Source: Sinorhizobium sp. 6-70 (GTDB lineage: Bacteria > Pseudomonadota > Alphaproteobacteria > Rhizobiales > Rhizobiaceae). Taken from it: a stretch of DNA of 64,000 nucleotides. The first letter of the stretch is position 1; each line of letters opens with the position of its first letter. Shown here piece by piece: positions 8,336-16,730 of the stretch. The notes under the pieces were generated by a model. That model saw only the letters and a list, made by a program, of their open reading frames with translations, did not search any database and was not told the DNA's origin. The DNA is taken from positions 724,700 to 788,699 of the forward strand of contig NZ_JASKLS010000001.1 in the NCBI RefSeq assembly GCF_030124375.1, in the 5' to 3' direction. Both the position numbers and the translations under genes were made by a program.

Positions 8336-9469
8336 TCAAGCCCTCGGCGTCGGAACGGCTTGATCGGCGTCCACATCCTCGCCCAACAATTCCGAAACCC
8401 ACTTGCTGGACGGATGCTGGCTGCAGAAGGTCAACAGCGCGATCGTTATGGGCACCCCGATGAAGGCGCCGAAGACGCCCCAGAGATAGCCCCATAACAG
8501 AACGGAAAACAGGACAATGACGGGTGAAACGGACAGCGCGCTGCCTGCGACTCGTGGCTCGACATAACTGCTCACAACGAACTGAATGAGATTCAGTCCC
8601 ACGAAGACCAGCAAGACGCTTTCCGCGGTGCCGAACTGGATAAGGGCAAACAGCGTCGGGAACAGGGTGGCGAAGAGCGGTCCGAGAAACGGGATGTAGT
8701 TGAGAGCGAACGCAATGAAGCCCCACTCCTCGGCGAGATACAGCCCGACGGCGCGGGCGAAAAGCCAGACCAGAAGCCCGGTGACAACGCTCATCGCCGT
8801 CCTGATCATCATGTAGCGGCGGATCTTCAAGGCGGTTAGTCGGCTGCCATGAAGAAGCAATGCACTGGCGGTCCGGTTTCGCAGCGCCCCGATCCTGCGC
8901 TCGAACGCCTCGACCTCCATCAGCCCGAGCAGGACATAGACGAGAGCGATCAGCCAGAAACTGAAAGTGCTGTTAAGGCGGCCGCTTACCGTCTGTACCG
9001 TACGCAGAATCCAGCCAACGCCGAAGTTATCCGACCAAAGTACGGCAACGACGACGCCACGTTCCTCGAGCCAGAGGCGAACGTCGTCATAGAACTGCTG
9101 AAAACGCGCGGCATCCGCGATGATCCACCGGCCGACCTGCCCGAATGCCCAGGCTATGAGCCAGCCGAATGCGAGGAAGGCTAGCACGACCAGCAGGAAG
9201 CTGATGACGAACGCCAGATAGTGAGGGAGCACGACCTGCAGCCGGCGCTGCACCGGCCAAACCAGCGCAATGATGAACAGCGCGAAAGCAACTGGGGCAA
9301 AAACCGAGCTCGCCACCGAAAGCATCGCGACGAAGAGCACAGCCGCGATCAGAATTTGGGTGGTGTAAATTGCCTTGGATCCTGCGGCCCGCACGCTCTC
9401 CACCTTCCAGATAATTCCACTCGTCTGTCGCGACGTCAGGGCGATCGCTCTCCCGGAGGCGTACCGCAT
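8336..9469 (-). CDS. AI-2E family transporter (YdiK/PerM-type permease)
   Basis: About 377 residues with the typical topology: two hydrophobic pairs near the N-terminus (LIAAVLFVAMLSVASSVFAPV and the next helices), a soluble central segment, then four to five C-terminal helices containing IAFALNYIPFLGPLFATLFP, the conserved family signature. Members have been linked to quorum-signal export or Na+/H+ antiport, and substrate cannot be inferred. The start is uncertain: ATG 9469, GTG 9484 or GTG 9403 are possible, and none has a strong ribosome site. Confidence 0.85.
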   Translation of the reverse strand: MRYASGRAIALTSRQTSGIIWKVESVRAAGSKAIYTTQILIAAVLFVAMLSVASSVFAPVAFALFIIALVWPVQRRLQVVLPHYLAFVISFLLVVLAFLAFGWLIAWAFGQVGRWIIADAARFQQFYDDVRLWLEERGVVVAVLWSDNFGVGWILRTVQTVSGRLNSTFSFWLIALVYVLLGLMEVEAFERRIGALRNRTASALLLHGSRLTALKIRRYMMIRTAMSVVTGLLVWLFARAVGLYLAEEWGFIAFALNYIPFLGPLFATLFPTLFALIQFGTAESVLLVFVGLNLIQFVVSSYVEPRVAGSALSVSPVIVLFSVLLWGYLWGVFGAFIGVPITIALLTFCSQHPSSKWVSELLGEDVDADQAVPTPRA

Positions 9470-9542
9470 GTCGAAAGGACGCACCGGCTGCGGCGGTCAC
9501 CGATGGAGCGCCAGATGCAAAGGAACGAGAGCGCGTGACAGC

Positions 9543-10985
9543 TCACAGCGTGTTCTTGTGGATCCTGCCATCTTTCATGATGACGACCAGGTTCTTTGCC
9601 GGGTCTTCGATCAGGTGAATGTCCTCGAGCGGATTGCCATCCAGAACCAGCATGTCCGCGAACGCGCCTTCCTCTATGACACCCAGTTTGCCGGTATAGG
9701 GTGTGCGAAGATTGGAAAGTGCAAGCAGCTCCGCATTGACCGATGTCGCCATCCGCAGCGTTTCGGCGTTTGTGTACCAGTTGCTGAGATGGGTCAGCAT
9801 GATGCCCTGGCGCGGCGTTACTTCAGGCGAGAACAGGATATCCGACCCCCACGCCGCCTTGATCCCGTGCTTCCGAATAAAATCGTAGATCTTCGGAGTC
9901 CCGGCGAAGACCTGCAGCATCCGTTCGGCGGATGGTCCTGTCTGCTGGGCGACATCCTCCGTCGACAGGAAAGGCTGGGTGCTGAGCCAGACCCCCTTGT
10001 CGGCCATGATCCTTGCGGTCTCTTCGTCCATCAGATGGGCGTGCTCGATGCAGGCCGCTCCCGCCGCGATGGCGCGCTGGACGGTGTTCGGGGCATAGGC
10101 ATGAACGGTGACGTAGGTGTTCCAGTCCCGGGCAACGTCGATCGCCGCACGGAGCTCTTCCTCGCTGAACGTGGACATGTCGAGCGGACTGCGCGGAGAC
10201 GACACACCGCCGCCCCCTACGATTTTGACCTGCGAGGCGCCCTGGAGCAGTTGCTCCCGTACGCGTTGCTTCAAGCCTCCGATGCTGTCGGCGATCGCTG
10301 CGGCGCCCACCAGCTCGCTCACGCTGAGCCGCCCGGAGTCGGGCGGAATCTCGCTCGGCATGCGAAGGTCGCCATGCCCGCCGGAGGTGGTGATCATCGC
10401 ACCTGACGGAAAGATGCGGGGACCAGGTATGACACCGCTGTCGATCGCTTGCTTGAAGGAAAAGACCGGACTGCCCAGGTCGCGTACGGTGGTAAAGCCG
10501 CGCATGAGGGTCCGCTCGGCTTCAGCCGTGGACGCGGAGAAGACGAAGCCGGGATCGCCGGTCGCTATGACCGCCAAAGGAACCGCTGCATACAACGTGT
10601 GCCAGTGCGCATCGATCATGCCTGGCATCAGAACGCGATCGCCGCAATCTATGACGGTTGCATCGGACGGCGGATCGTTGTTGGCCGTATCGATCGACGC
10701 GATCCGGTTGCCCTCGATCAGGATCTGAACCCCTGCCCGCAGTGAATCGGACTTGCCATCGAAGAGCCGGGCCTTGCTGAAGAAAACCTTGGAGGCCTGT
10801 CCTGACGCCTGAGCGAAGGATGCCCCGGGCACCACCCCGGCGATTGCCGCCGCTCCGGCCCCCGCGAGAAAGTTCCGTCGCGAAAACGCATCGAGACGAC
10901 GTGAGGCTTGTTGGAGAACGGGACTGGAGCACCCGCAACCGGCGCCGTGAGCAAGGTGTTGATACTTCCTGCCTAACCGAAGCAT
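9543..10985 (-). CDS. Tat-exported metal-dependent amidohydrolase (imidazolonepropionase/prolidase-like)
   Basis: About 480 residues. SRRNFLAGAGAAAIAGV near residue 35 is a twin-arginine signal, so it should act in the periplasm. The TIM-barrel amidohydrolase has MIDAHWHT (HxH metal site), VKIVGGGGV with the bridging lysine, HAYAPN and CIEHAHLMDE histidines, and AWGSDILFSP with the final catalytic Asp. ATG 10985 follows a GAGGGGGAT tract and is preferred over an upstream start. It likely hydrolyses amide or dipeptide-like bonds; exact substrate unknown. It is divergent from ohrR but carries no evident peroxide link. Confidence 0.88.
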   Translation of the reverse strand: MLRLGRKYQHLAHGAGCGCSSPVLQQASRRLDAFSRRNFLAGAGAAAIAGVVPGASFAQASGQASKVFFSKARLFDGKSDSLRAGVQILIEGNRIASIDTANNDPPSDATVIDCGDRVLMPGMIDAHWHTLYAAVPLAVIATGDPGFVFSASTAEAERTLMRGFTTVRDLGSPVFSFKQAIDSGVIPGPRIFPSGAMITTSGGHGDLRMPSEIPPDSGRLSVSELVGAAAIADSIGGLKQRVREQLLQGASQVKIVGGGGVSSPRSPLDMSTFSEEELRAAIDVARDWNTYVTVHAYAPNTVQRAIAAGAACIEHAHLMDEETARIMADKGVWLSTQPFLSTEDVAQQTGPSAERMLQVFAGTPKIYDFIRKHGIKAAWGSDILFSPEVTPRQGIMLTHLSNWYTNAETLRMATSVNAELLALSNLRTPYTGKLGVIEEGAFADMLVLDGNPLEDIHLIEDPAKNLVVIMKDGRIHKNTL

Positions 10986-11200
10986 GGCATCCCCCTCACT
11001 TGCGTGCTGCAAGAAGACGGCCAGCAATCTAACATTGTACTCGCGCGGAATCCACCAGAGCCGGCAACACTGACGCGTGATGTTTTGTCCGATCGAGCAT
11101 CACGACTGTTTTGGGCGCGCCCATGGAGGCTTCTGACGCTCCGATCGCCGCGGCGCTTGCTACAGATTGCTCGAACCCGCGTCAACACCATTGCGATATA

Positions 11201-11212
11201 ATCGGATCCGAT
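11201..11212. promoter_or_regulatory. Candidate OhrR operator upstream of ohrR
   Basis: A perfect 12-bp palindrome, ATCGGATCCGAT, embedded in AT-rich DNA 37 bp before the ohrR start. The same ATCGGATCCG core recurs upstream of ohr (21165-21191) and in variant form at 21240-21252. OhrR regulators commonly autoregulate and repress ohr, so a shared operator is the simplest reading. Confidence 0.6.
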
Positions 11213-11249
11213 TTATATAAGACCCGACAGCAAAGAAAGCGGATTGGAT

Positions 11250-11753
11250 ATGCTCATGACCCCTTCCCAGACAGCAAAGAAGCCGGGTGCGGCCACGACC
11301 GCTCACCCGCAAGTGGGCAAGGAAAAACCGAAACTGGCGAATTTTCTGTGCTTCGCGATCTACTCGGCAAATCTTGCCTTCGGCCGCGCCTACAAGCCGC
11401 TCCTGGATGAGCTTGGCCTCACCTACACCCAGTACATCGCCCTGGTGGCACTCTCGGAGAAGGACGACCAGACGGTCGGCGAGCTCGGTGAAAAGATGTT
11501 CCTCGAATCCAACACGTTGACGCCGATCCTCAAGAAGCTCGAGCAGATCGGCCTCATCAGCCGTCGCCGCGACCCGGAAGACGAGCGGCAGGTTCGGGTG
11601 AGCCTGACACCCGCCGGCCGCAGCCTTGCAGATGCCGATCCCGGCGCGTCGTTGACGGACGCCACCGGGCTCGGAGAAGACTTTGACGAGGTACAGCAAA
11701 GCGTGGCGAGACTGCGCGACAACCTGATGCGCGCCGCACAGGGCAAGCCGTAA
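11250..11753 (+). CDS. ohrR: Organic hydroperoxide sensor-repressor OhrR (MarR family)
   Basis: A 167-residue MarR-type repressor. The segment LANFLCFAIYSANLAFGRAYKPLL carries the peroxidatic cysteine (Cys34 here) of OhrR, followed by LGLTYTQYIALVAL and the winged helix MFLESNTLTPILKKLEQIG, all diagnostic of the OhrR subfamily. Cys34 is the only cysteine, so it resembles the one-cysteine Bacillus type rather than the two-cysteine Xanthomonas type. The N-terminal extension of about 28 residues is longer than usual. Oxidation by organic peroxides should release DNA. Its expected target ohr is 9.5 kb away. Confidence 0.9.
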   Translation: MLMTPSQTAKKPGAATTAHPQVGKEKPKLANFLCFAIYSANLAFGRAYKPLLDELGLTYTQYIALVALSEKDDQTVGELGEKMFLESNTLTPILKKLEQIGLISRRRDPEDERQVRVSLTPAGRSLADADPGASLTDATGLGEDFDEVQQSVARLRDNLMRAAQGKP

Positions 11754-11901
11754 CCGGCCGATCGGCCGTTCCTTCCATGCCGCGGAACAAAGTGTGAGCT
11801 TCGGTATTTATAGGAGGTCGTCCTTTATCCGAGGTCGGCGTACACGTCACACCGAACAGCAGCAGTGTCCGCAATGCGGCGGGCACTGCCGGATTGCGGC
11901 A

Positions 11902-12159
11902 ATGTCTCTAGTGCGCAACGGAAGAGCCAGACTCGCATTGGCTCTACCACGTCATCGACAGCAGCTTCGTGCCCTCAAGGACCGGGAAATGGAAGACCTG
12001 TTCGAGGCCTATGCTCTTGCTTCAGGGGCCATTGAAAGCTTGCGCAACGAGTATCCGCTACGGCAGGAACTGTTGCTCGAATACCAGAACCTGTGCCTCG
12101 ACATGCAGGCCGAGGTCGTAGCCTTCCTGGAAGGCGGCCCCACTACCGCCAAAAGATGA
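11902..12159 (+). CDS. Hypothetical small protein
   Basis: Up to 85 residues, not recognised. The C-terminal 56 residues (from ATG 11989) look like a genuine soluble helical protein: MEDLFEAYALASGAIESL, then EYPLRQELLLEYQNL and a final acidic helix. The first 29 residues are Arg/Leu-rich and less convincing, so the true start may be 11989, which follows AAGGACCGGGAA. It lies downstream of ohrR, separated by about 150 bp. Confidence 0.4.
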   Translation: MSLVRNGRARLALALPRHRQQLRALKDREMEDLFEAYALASGAIESLRNEYPLRQELLLEYQNLCLDMQAEVVAFLEGGPTTAKR

Positions 12160-12231
12160 GTGACAGCCCCTCCGGCGTGGACAAGCATCTATCAAGCCAT
12201 CGGCAGATTTAACCCCAACGCGTTAGCAAAC

Positions 12232-12260
12232 AGAGCCCCCAGTCATCTCTCAGGGGCTCT
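12232..12260 (+). terminator. Candidate terminator hairpin
   Basis: Arms AGAGCCCC and GGGGCTCT with a 13-base loop. No uninterrupted T-run follows (GCTCTAAATT), so this is only a candidate transcript end for the small gene at 11902-12159. Confidence 0.4.
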
Positions 12261-12433
12261 GCTCTAAATTGCTACTGAAAAGGAATGGGTAATGGTATGA
12301 CGCTACAAAGTTGTAGCCGAATCATTTTGCCAAACTAAAATTGCATGTCTACTAGCCTATAAGGATTATTGCGCGAGAGCTGGCCGTGCCGAAGCTCGTC
12401 TGCGTTTGCGCCGCGGAAGTTGGGTGAAAAGGA

Positions 12434-12468
12434 GCCCGCCATTTGGAATGATCGGGAAACCGGCGGGC
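12434..12468 (-). terminator. Candidate minus-strand terminator hairpin
   Basis: Arms GCCCGCC (12434-12440) and GGCGGGC (12462-12468). On the minus strand the second arm is followed by TCCTTTTCACC, a short T-tract. No minus-strand gene is known to end here, so it may belong to a small RNA. Confidence 0.35.
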
Positions 12469-12639
12469 CCTGAGTTTGACGCCAATTATGTTGGCGACCC
12501 AATCGTGCCAGAATTGGCCGATTTGTCTACTAACCGATGGGGCTAGATCAACCCGTGCTTGCGTCGGCAATGGAGTTACCTACGCCAGCGTGCTCGCTGT
12601 TCGAGGCGACGAGAGCTATCATGCGAAAGAATGAAAGAA

Positions 12640-12661
12640 GCCCACCTCCGGGGAAGTGGGC
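12640..12661 (-). terminator. Candidate minus-strand terminator hairpin
   Basis: Arms GCCCAC (12640-12645) and GTGGGC (12656-12661) with a 10-base loop. On the minus strand it is followed by TTCTTTCATTCTTTC. It lies about 260 bp past the EamA gene stop and could end that transcript or a small RNA. Confidence 0.4.
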
Positions 12662-12921
12662 CCTGAAAACGTTCTAAAACCACTTAACAATATGGCTACA
12701 ACCTGCCAGATTTTTTCTCGTTTTCCAGTAACATTTTAGGGGTAATCGCAACCTGGCGTGCCCACCCGTCGGAGTGGCCGCTCACCTCTTCCCATATTCG
12801 ATGAAGACGTAGTCCCTTGACTTCGCAACCTCACGACACGCACACCCGCACTTGGCGTCGTTGCTGTGCACGGAGGCGGTAGGTCTTAGCTCTCGGGGCC
12901 TCGTTGGACGGAGCCGGTTGC

Positions 12922-13851
12922 CTATGCCGCATGAGCCGGCTTTTGCGATCGCGCGACGATGATAATGCCGATCAGCGAAACGATCAGTCCGCCGGCCATC
13001 GCAAAGGACAAGGGTTCGCCGAACATCACCCAGGCCCAGATCATCGTCACCGGCGGGCTGAGATAGAGGATCGCGGTAACCCGGGCCGGAGAGGATTTGC
13101 GAAGCGCGATGTAATAGAGGCTCCATGCGCCGAAAGTCGCGACGAAGACGAGCCAGAGAATGCCGCCGATAAAGCCCGTGTCGAGCACGGGGAGAATGCC
13201 TCCTTCGTGCCAGGCGAACACGGCAAAGATCGCGGCCGCCGCAAGGCATTGGATGCACAGGCTCTGGTAGACGGGCATGGAATTGGTCGGACTGCGTTTC
13301 TGCAACAGCGTTGCCATTGCGAGCGAAAGCGTGCCGAGGACAGGCAGGCCATAGGCCCAGAGCGGTACGTCGCCCATATTGAGCGACCAGCCAGAGGCGA
13401 TCAACACGCCGGCCATGCCGAGGATGGAGCCGAGCCACTGGCGCGCGGTCAACGCCTGCCCGAGCACCGGCCAGGACAATAGCGCTACCGCCAGCGGCAG
13501 CATGTCGGCAATGAGGGCGACGAGGCCCGTCGGCACGCCGTAGGAGATCGCAAGCGCGAACCCGGCGAGGTAACCGGACATCGCCAATGCGCCGAACAGC
13601 ATCTGCGACAAGGCGTCTTTCCACCGGATCGCCGGCCCCGTGGTGAGTGCGAAGGGAAGCAAGAGCAGTCCTGAGACCAGGCTTCGCCACAAAAGGATCA
13701 GGAAGATCGGCGCGTGGTCGATCGCAAACCGGATGCCGACAAAGCCGGCGCTCCAGGAAATCACCAGAGCCGCTTCGAGGATGACCAGGATGAGAACGGC
13801 CGAGCTTCCCCTCCTCGGGCGGCACGGGGCCGTGACGACAGCTTCACTCAT
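12922..13851 (-). CDS. EamA/DMT-family inner-membrane transporter
   Basis: A 309-residue drug/metabolite exporter with ten hydrophobic helices in two EamA repeats. The first half begins LEAALVISWSAGFVGIRFA, and the second has YLSPPVTMIWAWVMFGEPLSF, the conserved helix-9/10 signature. It lies 75 bp downstream of a TetR gene on the same strand and is probably cotranscribed, so the substrate is likely an inducer of that TetR. The exported compound is unknown (family members move amino acids, drugs or metabolites). Confidence 0.88.
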   Translation of the reverse strand: MSEAVVTAPCRPRRGSSAVLILVILEAALVISWSAGFVGIRFAIDHAPIFLILLWRSLVSGLLLLPFALTTGPAIRWKDALSQMLFGALAMSGYLAGFALAISYGVPTGLVALIADMLPLAVALLSWPVLGQALTARQWLGSILGMAGVLIASGWSLNMGDVPLWAYGLPVLGTLSLAMATLLQKRSPTNSMPVYQSLCIQCLAAAAIFAVFAWHEGGILPVLDTGFIGGILWLVFVATFGAWSLYYIALRKSSPARVTAILYLSPPVTMIWAWVMFGEPLSFAMAGGLIVSLIGIIIVARSQKPAHAA

Positions 13852-13925
13852 AGATTGGGGTCCGTTTCTGCCGGCAGCAGTTGTGAGAAATTCGGAGACC
13901 TGAGCGCAAGGGAAGAACGTCGCCC

Positions 13926-14501
13926 TCAGAGCCGTTCCAAAATCGAGTTGGCGATCTTGCGGGCCGTCTTCAGCCGTGCGTCATGCCCGTCGAGGCCGGC
14001 ACGCGACATCGCGCCTTCGAGTAGAAAGGACAGATGTTGGGCGGTGTCGTCGATCGAGACGCTGGCTCCCGGCCGCATCTCGAGGAGGTGTTCCTTAAAC
14101 AGCCGCTCCACCTCTTCCTTCTGGAAGGCGACCACCGCCCGGCCGGGATCGCCCACGGGAAGCTCCGCGGCGGCATTGAGAAGCCCGCAACCCCGAAATC
14201 CCCACTCATCGGCAAGCGCCGCGTGGTCCACATACGAGTCGAAGACCGCCAGGATACGCTCCTGCGGTGTCGTCGCATTCCTCAGCCGCTCCTGATAGAC
14301 GTCCCGCCACTCATCGAGACGTCGCTGCATATACGCATTGACGAGATCGGCCTTGGACGAAAAATTGTTGTAGAGGCTCATTTTCGCGACGCCCGCATGG
14401 GCGGTGATCGCATCGATCCCCGTCGCCCCGACACCCTCACGGTAGAACAACTCCGCCGCGGCATTCAGCAGGCGCTCCTTGGCTGGCGTTTTCTCGGTCA
14501 C
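13926..14501 (-). CDS. TetR-family transcriptional repressor of the adjacent exporter
   Basis: A 191-residue TetR regulator. The helix-turn-helix lies in residues about 10-55 (RLLNAAAELFYREGVGATGI, then AGVAKMSLYNNFSSKADL), and the C-terminal helices form the ligand and dimer domain (TetR_C_33/YxaF-like, with a conserved GCGLLNAAAEL segment). The start is GTG 14501 with GGAGAG upstream. A perfect 24-bp palindrome lies 16 bp ahead of the start and is the obvious operator, so autoregulation of this gene and the EamA gene is expected. Confidence 0.9.
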   Translation of the reverse strand: MTEKTPAKERLLNAAAELFYREGVGATGIDAITAHAGVAKMSLYNNFSSKADLVNAYMQRRLDEWRDVYQERLRNATTPQERILAVFDSYVDHAALADEWGFRGCGLLNAAAELPVGDPGRAVVAFQKEEVERLFKEHLLEMRPGASVSIDDTAQHLSFLLEGAMSRAGLDGHDARLKTARKIANSILERL

Positions 14502-14516
14502 GTCGTCTCTCCAGTT

Positions 14517-14540
14517 AATAGGTAGACCGATCTACCTATT
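14517..14540. promoter_or_regulatory. TetR operator palindrome
   Basis: AATAGGTAGA, a CCGA spacer, then TCTACCTATT: a perfect 10-bp inverted repeat. Its size and its position immediately upstream of the tetR start fit TetR-family operators. The sequence TAGGTAGA resembles sites of the YxaF/LmrA-like TetR group. Confidence 0.75.
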
Positions 14541-14663
14541 TTGATGATCTGTCAAGCCTGTTGGATTGCAATTTGCCGGTGTCGCGGGGGGGACGAGAGC
14601 GAAACGAGGAGGCGGGGCATTCACAACCCCGCCTGTAACTCAGCGATCTACCGCTTGCCCCAA

Positions 14664-15542
14664 CTATCGTTTGCCCAAGAGCGGAAGTGTCTGCAGCGAC
14701 TTCGACAGTTGGATCGCACTCCACGGCATATATTCGGCGATCGCCAGCCCGACGACGTCGGCTTCGGCATCCACGGCCCTGAGAATCCTTGCGACCTCCT
14801 CGAAGCGCATCCGGCCCTTGGCGATGCCGTCAAAGGCATTCGGCTTGGCGGCGGGATCCTGGGAAAGAAGGAAGTCGTAGAGCGTAGGATCGAGCACATC
14901 CAGATCGAAATGCACCGCGACTTTCTTCGCACCGGAAGCGCGCAGCCAGTCAAGGACGGGCTCCGGAGAGCCGGCCAGGTCTTCCGGGCTGAGACGCGTC
15001 ACACCATGCTTCGCAATGAAGTCTGTTTCGAACGGCGTGGTCTCGGTCAGACCGACATAGAGGATCTGGCGCGCTTGCGCCGGCTTCGGGACGGCGGCCA
15101 CAAAATCGGGATCGCCTATCCCCATCAGCATGGCGAGCACATGCGCATGGGCATTTCGGAACTGCCCTGCCCCCATCACGTCGGGGTGCGCATCCACCCA
15201 CAGAACCGCCAGATCGTCGCCATAGCGCTCGTTGAGATAGGCAACCGGCGCGAGATTCACGAGGCAGTCGCCTCCGAGAGTGACGACAGCATCGGGACTG
15301 TGTCGGCGGATGGCCGACGTGGCCGCCGCAACGAGATCCAGAAGCGGTTGGCGGGAAACGATGCCTTCATCGACCGGCCGCACATCGTCATGAGCTTCGG
15401 GCACCGCAACCGTTTCTTCCGGTCCAAGCGGTTCCGGGGCTATTGCCGCAAGAACACGCGCGCCTATTCTGTAATCGGGGTGGTCGCCGCCCTGCCATTG
15501 AGGCAGGTTCAGGCGCAGAACCTTCTTCGGATCGATTGTCAT
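14664..15542 (-). CDS. Arginase/agmatinase/formimidoylglutamase-family metallohydrolase
   Basis: About 292 residues of the ureohydrolase fold with a binuclear Mn2+ site. The motifs are TLGGDCLVN (where most members have GGDHS, so the usual metal-ligand His reads Cys), VLWVDAHPDVM (DAHxD), and HFDLDVLDP (SxDxDxxDP-like). The start is ambiguous: ATG 15542 (after AGGAAAGAG) or ATG 15566 (after AGGGGAG). It is divergent from a LysR gene 138 bp away. The substituted GGDH motif makes classic arginase or agmatinase activity doubtful; many relatives of this type are unassigned. Confidence 0.82.
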   Translation of the reverse strand: MTIDPKKVLRLNLPQWQGGDHPDYRIGARVLAAIAPEPLGPEETVAVPEAHDDVRPVDEGIVSRQPLLDLVAAATSAIRRHSPDAVVTLGGDCLVNLAPVAYLNERYGDDLAVLWVDAHPDVMGAGQFRNAHAHVLAMLMGIGDPDFVAAVPKPAQARQILYVGLTETTPFETDFIAKHGVTRLSPEDLAGSPEPVLDWLRASGAKKVAVHFDLDVLDPTLYDFLLSQDPAAKPNAFDGIAKGRMRFEEVARILRAVDAEADVVGLAIAEYMPWSAIQLSKSLQTLPLLGKR

Positions 15543-15680
15543 CGTCTCACTCTTTCCTGTCAGCATCGACACTCCCCTGTCGGGAGCAGGAAATAGCTGG
15601 TGATTGAAATCGGAAACAAAATGGCTCATCTGTGACATATCTGTCCACAAGCATGGACAATCCCCACCTGGAGAAACACG

Positions 15681-16613
15681 ATGAACCAGTTGCTTGCGAT
15701 GCGAGCCTTCGTGCGGGTCGTTGAATCCGGCTCTTTCCGGGGCGCTGCCAACCAGCTTCTGGTACCGCGCTCGACCGTCAGCAAACTTGTGACGGATCTC
15801 GAAAAGCATCTCGGGACCAAGCTGATGCACAGGACCACGCGCAGCATCGTGGTGACCCCGGAAGGCGAGGAATATTACCGATATGCCGCGCGTCTGGTCG
15901 CGGAAGTCGACGAGGCCGACAGCGCCGTGCGCGGCAAGAAGGTGACGCCCAGGGGCCATCTTCGCATCGAATCTCACCCGACATTCGCGCAGAATGTTCT
16001 GATACCGCATCTCCCGGATTTCCATCGGCAATATCCGCAGATTTCGATCGCGTTGGGCATTGGCAATCGAACTGCGAACATCATGGGCGAAGGCGTCGAC
16101 TGCGCCATCCGGGCCGGCGACATCGGCGACGAGTCACTGGTCGCACGACATCTGTTCGATGCCGAGTTCGCCACATGTGCGTCGCCGGCCTACCTGGAGC
16201 GGATGGGGGTGCCCGCGTCTCCGGAAGATCTCGACAAAAAACACGTCAAGGTCGGCTTCTTCTCACACGCCGACGGCAGGATGAAGCCTCTGGTCTTCAC
16301 CAAGCCGGACCGCAGATACGTCGTCAGCGATCTGCAATTCTCGGCCAATGAAGACAATGGCCAGATCGCAATGATGCTGGCCGGGATGGGCGTAGGCCAA
16401 AACCTGAGGCCGTTCCTGCTGCCCTATCTGCAGTCGGGTCAACTGGTCGAGGTCCTCAGCGAATGGAGCCAGCCGCCCCTGCCTTTCCATGTCGTTTATG
16501 CGTCCGGCAGGCATCAGAGCACCAGGCTGAAGGTCTTCATCCAGTGGCTCGTACAGCGCTTTGGAAAAACGAGCAGGTCTCCCGCAGCCAGCTCCGCCAG
16601 GTTAACTGCCTGA
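15681..16613 (+). CDS. LysR-family transcriptional regulator
   Basis: A 310-residue LysR regulator of the CrgA/DmlR-like type. The N-terminal helix-turn-helix includes MNQLLAMRAFVRVVESGSF and RSTVSKLVTDLEKHLG, followed by HRTTRSIVVTPEG. A C-terminal effector domain follows from about residue 90. TGGAGAAACACG precedes ATG. Divergent transcription from the arginase-family gene suggests it controls that gene. Confidence 0.9.
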   Translation: MNQLLAMRAFVRVVESGSFRGAANQLLVPRSTVSKLVTDLEKHLGTKLMHRTTRSIVVTPEGEEYYRYAARLVAEVDEADSAVRGKKVTPRGHLRIESHPTFAQNVLIPHLPDFHRQYPQISIALGIGNRTANIMGEGVDCAIRAGDIGDESLVARHLFDAEFATCASPAYLERMGVPASPEDLDKKHVKVGFFSHADGRMKPLVFTKPDRRYVVSDLQFSANEDNGQIAMMLAGMGVGQNLRPFLLPYLQSGQLVEVLSEWSQPPLPFHVVYASGRHQSTRLKVFIQWLVQRFGKTSRSPAASSARLTA

Positions 16614-16730
16614 TATCGCCTACCCGAAGGCACGGCGGGCCATGGAGCAAATTGTAACAATTGATGTTGCAAAAAGCTTCGCACGCGCTATACGCTCGCG
16701 GGCGAACGGAATTTTGATCGAGAGAGTGGT

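Larger units (their letters stand above)
12160..12921. other. Long non-coding interval with three hairpins
   Basis: About 760 bases with no supported gene and lower GC than the surroundings. It contains hairpins at 12232-12260, 12434-12468 and 12640-12661. Read on the minus strand, the last two are followed by pyrimidine/T-rich tracts, so small minus-strand transcripts are possible. Confidence 0.5.
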
